From contig OX419762.1 of assembly GCA_948567375.1 (NCBI GenBank), positions 11,848,001-11,912,000 of the forward strand: a DNA stretch of 64,000 nt, written 5' to 3'. Position numbers and translations under genes: made by a program. This DNA comes from Lunularia cruciata (taxonomy: Eukaryota > Streptophyta > Marchantiopsida > Lunulariales > Lunulariaceae). Below the pieces are notes generated by a model. The model had not been told where the DNA came from, ran no database searches, and was given only the letters and a program-made list of their open reading frames with translations. This document shows positions 60,061 through 64,000 of this stretch, piece after piece (position 1 is the first letter of the stretch; each line of letters begins with the position of its first letter).

Positions 60061-61278
60061 GATAGGGACAGGAAGAGGGGGAGGTTGGACTCAAGAGGAA
60101 AAGGAAGAGGGGTTAGGAACAAAGGGTTTCAACTTGGAAACATGAAAGACAGGATCGATACGCATGTGACAAGGTAAGGCAAGTCGATAAGCAATAGGAG
60201 AGACAATTTGGGTGATATCAAAGAGTCCTATCTAGTTAGGGGCAAGTTTACGAACTTGGGTATCAAGTGGGAGAGGGAGGTTACTGGAGGATAGCATGAC
60301 TTTATCACCAACTTCAAAGGTGAGATCACGATGATGGTGGTCCGCATATTGTTTGTGGTGATTCTAAGCAACAAGGAGGTGAGACTTGGCTTGTTGGAGA
60401 GATTGGGATATAGTGGTCAAGAATGTGGAAGTATGAGGAACCTAAGATGGAGGGGGAGCAAGAAGAGAATCTGGAACAAGTGGATCTTGGCCAAAATTGA
60501 GAAAGAAAGGAGAGAATCCGGTGCTTGCCTATTTGGAATTGTTGTAGGCAAATTTGGCAGCGGCAAGACATTCATCCCAATTGGTATGGTGGACATTGAC
60601 AAAGGCACTCAACATATCCTCCAATGTACGATTTGCACGTTTGGTTTGTCCATCAATTTGAGGATGATAGGCCGTGGACAAAGCAAGCTTGGTGCCGAGT
60701 ATCTGAAAGAGTGCTTGCCAAAACTTCCTGATAAAGTGAGGATCACGGTCGGAGATGAGTACGCGTGGCATTCCATGATGCTTGAAGACATTGTCGAAGT
60801 AGATTTGCGCTAAGGTTGGAGCATCCACGGTATCACAGGTTGGTGCCAAGTGGATTTGCTTACTAAGTTTATCCACAAACACCATGATGGCGGTGTGTCC
60901 TTGTTTTATCTTTGGCAAGGATGTGATGAGATCCAAGCTCACATGCTCCCAACGAGCTGATGGAATGGCAAGCGGTTGAAAGAGTCCACCTAGCTTTTGG
61001 TTGCTGGCCTTGTTACATTGCTAGCTCTCACACGATCAAATAAATTCTCAAACATCCCGTGTCATGTTGGGTCACCACCATTGACGTTGGAGGGTACCCA
61101 AGGTCTTGTCCACACCCATGTGACCAGCGGTGGGTAAATCATGGGCTTCTTGAAGGCGCACAAGTTGAAGATCACCTTTGGCTGGAACATAGATCCGGTC
61201 TGCATAGAATAGAAGGCCTTCCTTGAAGGAGAAGGTGTTGTACTCCTTGTCACCTATTGTTAGCCGACCATGTACCAT
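60060..61278 (-). pseudogene. Integrase (H2C2 zinc domain, DDE core, C-terminal part)
   Basis: Frame 61278-61072 holds the start of the zinc-binding domain (EAHDLPTAGHMGVDKTL), and the CxxC follows near 61025 after a TGA (SCESC). Frame 60942-60529 is the catalytic core with SLDLITSLP (Asp), ISDRDPHF (Asp) and the ANRTLED segment (Glu). Beyond its TAG the sequence continues as GFSPFFLNFGQDP, then EVGDKVMLSSSNL and LAPN, the GPF/Y-like C-terminal domain, to about 60060, interrupted by stops at about 60210 and 60365. It would insert the cDNA. Confidence 0.9.
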
Positions 61279-61475
61279 TTGGAAGAAGGGATCTTGCTAT
61301 AGAGCTAACCAAAACTTGTTATGGATCTTGGGATCGATTGACACCGTCGTAATTGCTGCTACGATGAGAGGAAGAGACTTCAAATTAGGTCGTCGTGATA
61401 GAGCATCAGGGATGACATGAATTGACTTGGTTTGTACTCAAGTTTGATGTCAAACAATTGGAGTTGCTCTTCCCA

Positions 61476-62039
61476 TCAATGAAGTAGACTCTTCATGTGC
61501 TCCAAGTGTAAGGTCTGCAACAATGGCTTGTGATCGGTTTGCATGATCACTTGTTTCCCCAAGAGATAATGCATCCATACCTTGGTGGCATATACCATTG
61601 CAAGTTGTTCCCGATCTCGAGCAGAGTAATTTCTTTCAGCTGTATTTAGTTGACAAGACACAAAGGCAATAGGATGTAGTTCATCTGGAAATTCTTGTTG
61701 CAACACAGCTCCAATTGCAAAGTTAGAAGCATCAAAATCAACCACACAAGGTAGTTGAGGATCATATGGTTGAAGAATGGATCTTGAAGACACCATATGC
61801 TTTAACTTCTGGAATGCTTCTTCATGCTTGGTGTTCCATTGGAAGCTCAAGTTCTTTCCCAAGAGGTCAGTCAATGGTGCAGCCACGTGAGCATAATAGT
61901 GGATGAACCGTCGGTAAAAATTGGCCAATCCGTTGAATGCTTGTACTTTGATAGCATCCTTTGGGGTAGGCCAATCAATAATGGCCTTGATCTTCTCTTC
62001 TTCCATCTTGATCCCCTCTGATGAGATCTTATGACCCAA
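61476..62039 (-). pseudogene. RT connection and RNase H
   Basis: Begins with GHKISSEGIKMEEEKIKAI (typical LGHxxS segment), then FNGLANFYRRFIHYYA and the RNase H core: VVDFDASNFAIGAVLQQ, ARDREQLAMVYA and MQTDHKPL, with the catalytic Asp, Glu and Asp recognisable. It ends in TGA at 61476 in the linker to integrase, where further shifts occur to about 61280. Confidence 0.9.
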
Positions 62040-62120
62040 GAAGGTAACCTCCTTCTGCCAAAAAGCACACTTTGACTTCTTGTAGTAAAATTTCCACTGT
62101 CGTAGTCATCTTAGGACTTC

Positions 62121-62921
62121 TCACACATGATTCATGTGTTCTGCCTTTGTCTTGCTATAGATTAAGATATCATCTAGGAACACTACCACGGACTGATCCA
62201 ATAGTCCCTCCAACACTCGATACATCTGATCCATGAAGACTACTGGAGCATTAGTGAGTCCGAAAGGTAGAACTCTCCACTCGAAATGTCCATACCTTGT
62301 GCATAAGGTAGTCTTTTGCACGTCCTCTCCTTCAATAGGAATTTGCCAATAGATGCTATGAAGATCTAGCTTGGAAAAGTAGCGTGCTCCACTTAATTGA
62401 TCAAGAAGGTCATCAATCCAAGGCAAGGGATATGCATTCTTCACAGTTTGCTTATTGAGCCCACGGTAATCAATACAGAAATGAAGTCCTCCATCCTTCT
62501 TTGGAACAAATAGTACCGGTGCTCCCCAAGGAGAGGTACTATGTCGTATGAAATCCTTCTCCAACAACTCTGTAAGTGTTGTTCACACCTCCTCCAACTT
62601 CTTTGGTGAGAGCCAATAGATTGGTCTACTCATTGGAGTACTCCTTGGCAATAAATCAATCTTGAAGGGCATACCTCGATCAGAGGGTAATTCCTTTGGC
62701 AGATCATCCGGAAACACATCTGCAAACTCTTGAACTATCCAATCAACCATTGCTTGATGCGGCACTTGGCCCTCCTTAGATTGTTCTTGTGCAATTGGCT
62801 TGATCCACACCGTGAATATAGACTTATCTTCCTCCAAAGCTTGCTCTATGGCTGCTTTATTAACAAACTTCCCTTCTAACTTCCCTTCTAGGGACTCATC
62901 TCTCTTCCAAGCTTGCTCCAT
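62121..62921 (-). pseudogene. Reverse transcriptase, N-terminal and palm part
   Basis: Frame 62921-62583 gives the linker and RT start (EFADVFPDDLPKELP, HKIDLLP-like). After a stop, frame 62567-62121 carries the RT core: [47 protein letters not shown] and the catalytic [11 protein letters not shown], here intact. LHSIYWQI replaces the usual LRSGYWQI. A stop near 62118 separates it from the RT connection and RNase H. Confidence 0.92.
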
Positions 62922-63059
62922 GGTTGCCTTCTTGGCAAACTTCCCATCTTGGGACTCAACTCCCTTCTAGATTTGCTCTATGGCTACCTTCTTGACAAAC
63001 TTCCAATCTTGGGACTGACTATTCTTAGGTGTCTTACTTAGAGGTGCTAGACAACCTAA

Positions 63060-63490
63060 TCAAAAATCCCTACCTTGGTGTTGTACTTGAATTTGGCGTC
63101 GAGTCCAATCAAATTGAACCTTATGATGTTCAAGCCAAGGTAGACCCAAAATGATATCATAATGTAGAGGTGCCACTACAAACCTCATACACTCCAAATA
63201 CTCCTTCCCAATCTTGAAGGTAACAGGATACGAGGTGTGGAATACAGAACCCTTTCTACCATCCGCCATCATCAAACTATTTCCAATCACTAGCTTGATA
63301 GGAATACCAAATTCCTTTGCTACTTGCATAGACATGCAATTCTCTGAACTTCCAAAATCAACCAAAATCTTACAACCTCGATTAGATATCATATCTTGCA
63401 AGTGAAGCAGACTTGCATAGGTCGAGCCTTCAATCCCATTGGAACTAATCAAGCTCCCAATAGGTGGCTCAAAATCTCCTACTGGGATTC
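63060..63490 (-). pseudogene. Retropepsin-like protease with altered active site
   Basis: The frame reads from about 63490 to the TGA at 63060. ILVDFGSSEN occupies the place of the catalytic Asp-Ser/Thr-Gly, so the middle residue is Phe, which one C-to-T change (TCT to TTT) explains. Further on ILGLPWLEHH is the family's flap-side and hydrophobic ILG motif. Protease normally frees gag and pol enzymes; the altered triad suggests loss of activity. Confidence 0.8.
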
Positions 63491-63539
63491 CTCGTTTCCT
63501 TGATCATTCCGCTCCACAACCTCCACTTGGGCAACTTGT

Positions 63540-64000
63540 CGAGGTCGTCCATTCTTGAGTGGACATTCAGCAATGCAATGCTCTAATTGGCAACAATAAA
63601 AACAACCACCATTTTGTTGCAATTTCTTCTTGTCTGCCATGCCCAGTGGTCTTCATTGAATTGCATCAATCTTCATTGGTGCTGGCTCCTCCACTTGTGT
63701 GTATTGTATTGGTAGGCTTTGTGGGAGTCGAGGTCGAGACCAAGTTGTTGCCACCAAGGAATCAAAACGTTCGGCCAACCATATGGCTTCCTCCAAGTGT
63801 TGTGGCTCTCGCATAGTTACCTCTAATTTGGTTCTTGCCTTCAAGCCCCTCACGAATCGATCTAGAACTTCACCTTCCAAAATGTCTAGAACTTGCATGA
63901 TGGTGTTTTGGAACTGCGTGATGTAACTTCTTACAGAGCCAATCTGTTACAACTTTGCCATCTTATCTCATGCAGCTTGTGTGACATTTATAGCTTGGAA
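63540..64000 (-). pseudogene. gag C-terminal part with CCHC zinc knuckle
   Basis: The frame 63898-63653 (ILEGEVLDRFVRGLKART, then EEAIWLAERFDSLVAT) is the end of a retrotrans_gag domain. After a TGA it is followed in the same frame by CFYCCQLEHCIAEC at about 63610-63570, a C-x2-C-x4-H-x4-C nucleic-acid-binding knuckle. The TGA between them (after DAIQ) would cut gag before the knuckle. The 5' part is outside the window. Confidence 0.85.

Larger units (their letters stand above)
59842..64000 (-). mobile_element. Ty3/gypsy chromovirus (Metaviridae), internal region, runs out of the window
   Basis: The order on the minus strand is gag with CCHC knuckle, protease, RT, RNase H, integrase, chromodomain, polypurine tract and 3' LTR, typical of Ty3/gypsy chromoviruses. 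The 5' LTR and most of gag lie beyond 64000. Domains are well recognisable but broken by several stops and shifts, so this copy is not autonomous. Nothing in the window tells whether intact relatives exist. Confidence 0.93.

Noticed and set aside
60331-60813. 160-codon plus-strand ORF
   Set aside because: It lies opposite the integrase core of the chromovirus; the minus strand has the DDE motifs.
1-64000. CRISPR array, bacterial operon or organellar insertion
   Set aside because: No regularly spaced short repeats were found; spliced plant genes and plant retroelements dominate, and no organellar gene could be identified.

Overview
This window is nuclear DNA of a land plant. The evidence is one intact, intron-rich kinesin-14 gene of the ATK1/KATA type, Ty3/gypsy retrotransposons (one with a chromodomain), PIF/Harbinger relics, and TTTAGGG-type telo-box motifs. 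Compact introns (99-211 bp apart from one of 487 bp) and the repeat content would suit a bryophyte or lycophyte, but the sequence alone does not fix the species. Most of the window is AT-rich, gene-poor, repeat-derived DNA. The part from about 27.9 to 37.4 kb is visibly richer in GC and holds the only convincing host gene.

Layout. 1-11.9 kb: AT-rich sequence with a local duplication at 2.0-3.5 kb, a few retrotransposon tail remnants and a GC-rich exon-like patch near 6 kb. 11.9-19.5 kb: a cluster of dead DNA-transposon genes. It has a PIF/Harbinger DDE transposase relic on +, a Myb/SANT-like companion relic on -, and between them a broken plant transposon ORF with an acidic tail and a coiled-coil reading frame. 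20.4-23.3 kb: a 5'-truncated non-LTR retrotransposon of the restriction-like-endonuclease (RLE) class, bounded by an 11-bp target-site duplication, plus smaller tail copies beside it. 24.3-26.3 kb: two local duplications, one inside a MITE-like element. 30.1-34.9 kb: the kinesin gene on -, 16 recognised coding exons, GC-rich flanks. 37.4 kb: a 136-bp tail of the same RLE retrotransposon with a perfect 11-bp target-site duplication. 38-58.8 kb: AT-rich DNA with a heavily decayed Ty3/gypsy relic at about 49.8-50.7 kb and possible LTR or gag remnants. 58.8-64 kb: an LTR and primer-binding-site remnant on +, then a Ty3/gypsy chromovirus on - that runs out of the window.

The two most interesting signals are in mobile DNA. 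First, the chromovirus LTR carries four tandem units of about 60 bp whose cores are GAAnnTTC palindromes, one of them a perfect four-pentamer heat-shock element, just upstream of a TATA box. This is the architecture of a heat-responsive retrotransposon promoter. Second, the RLE-class retrotransposon can be traced from its RT thumb through a CCHC-like knuckle and nuclease to a stop codon that lies inside a GGGGCTTAGCCCC palindrome. Its 3' tail recurs at several other places in the window, twice with clear target-site duplications. The kinesin gene is intact and uses two GC-AG introns.
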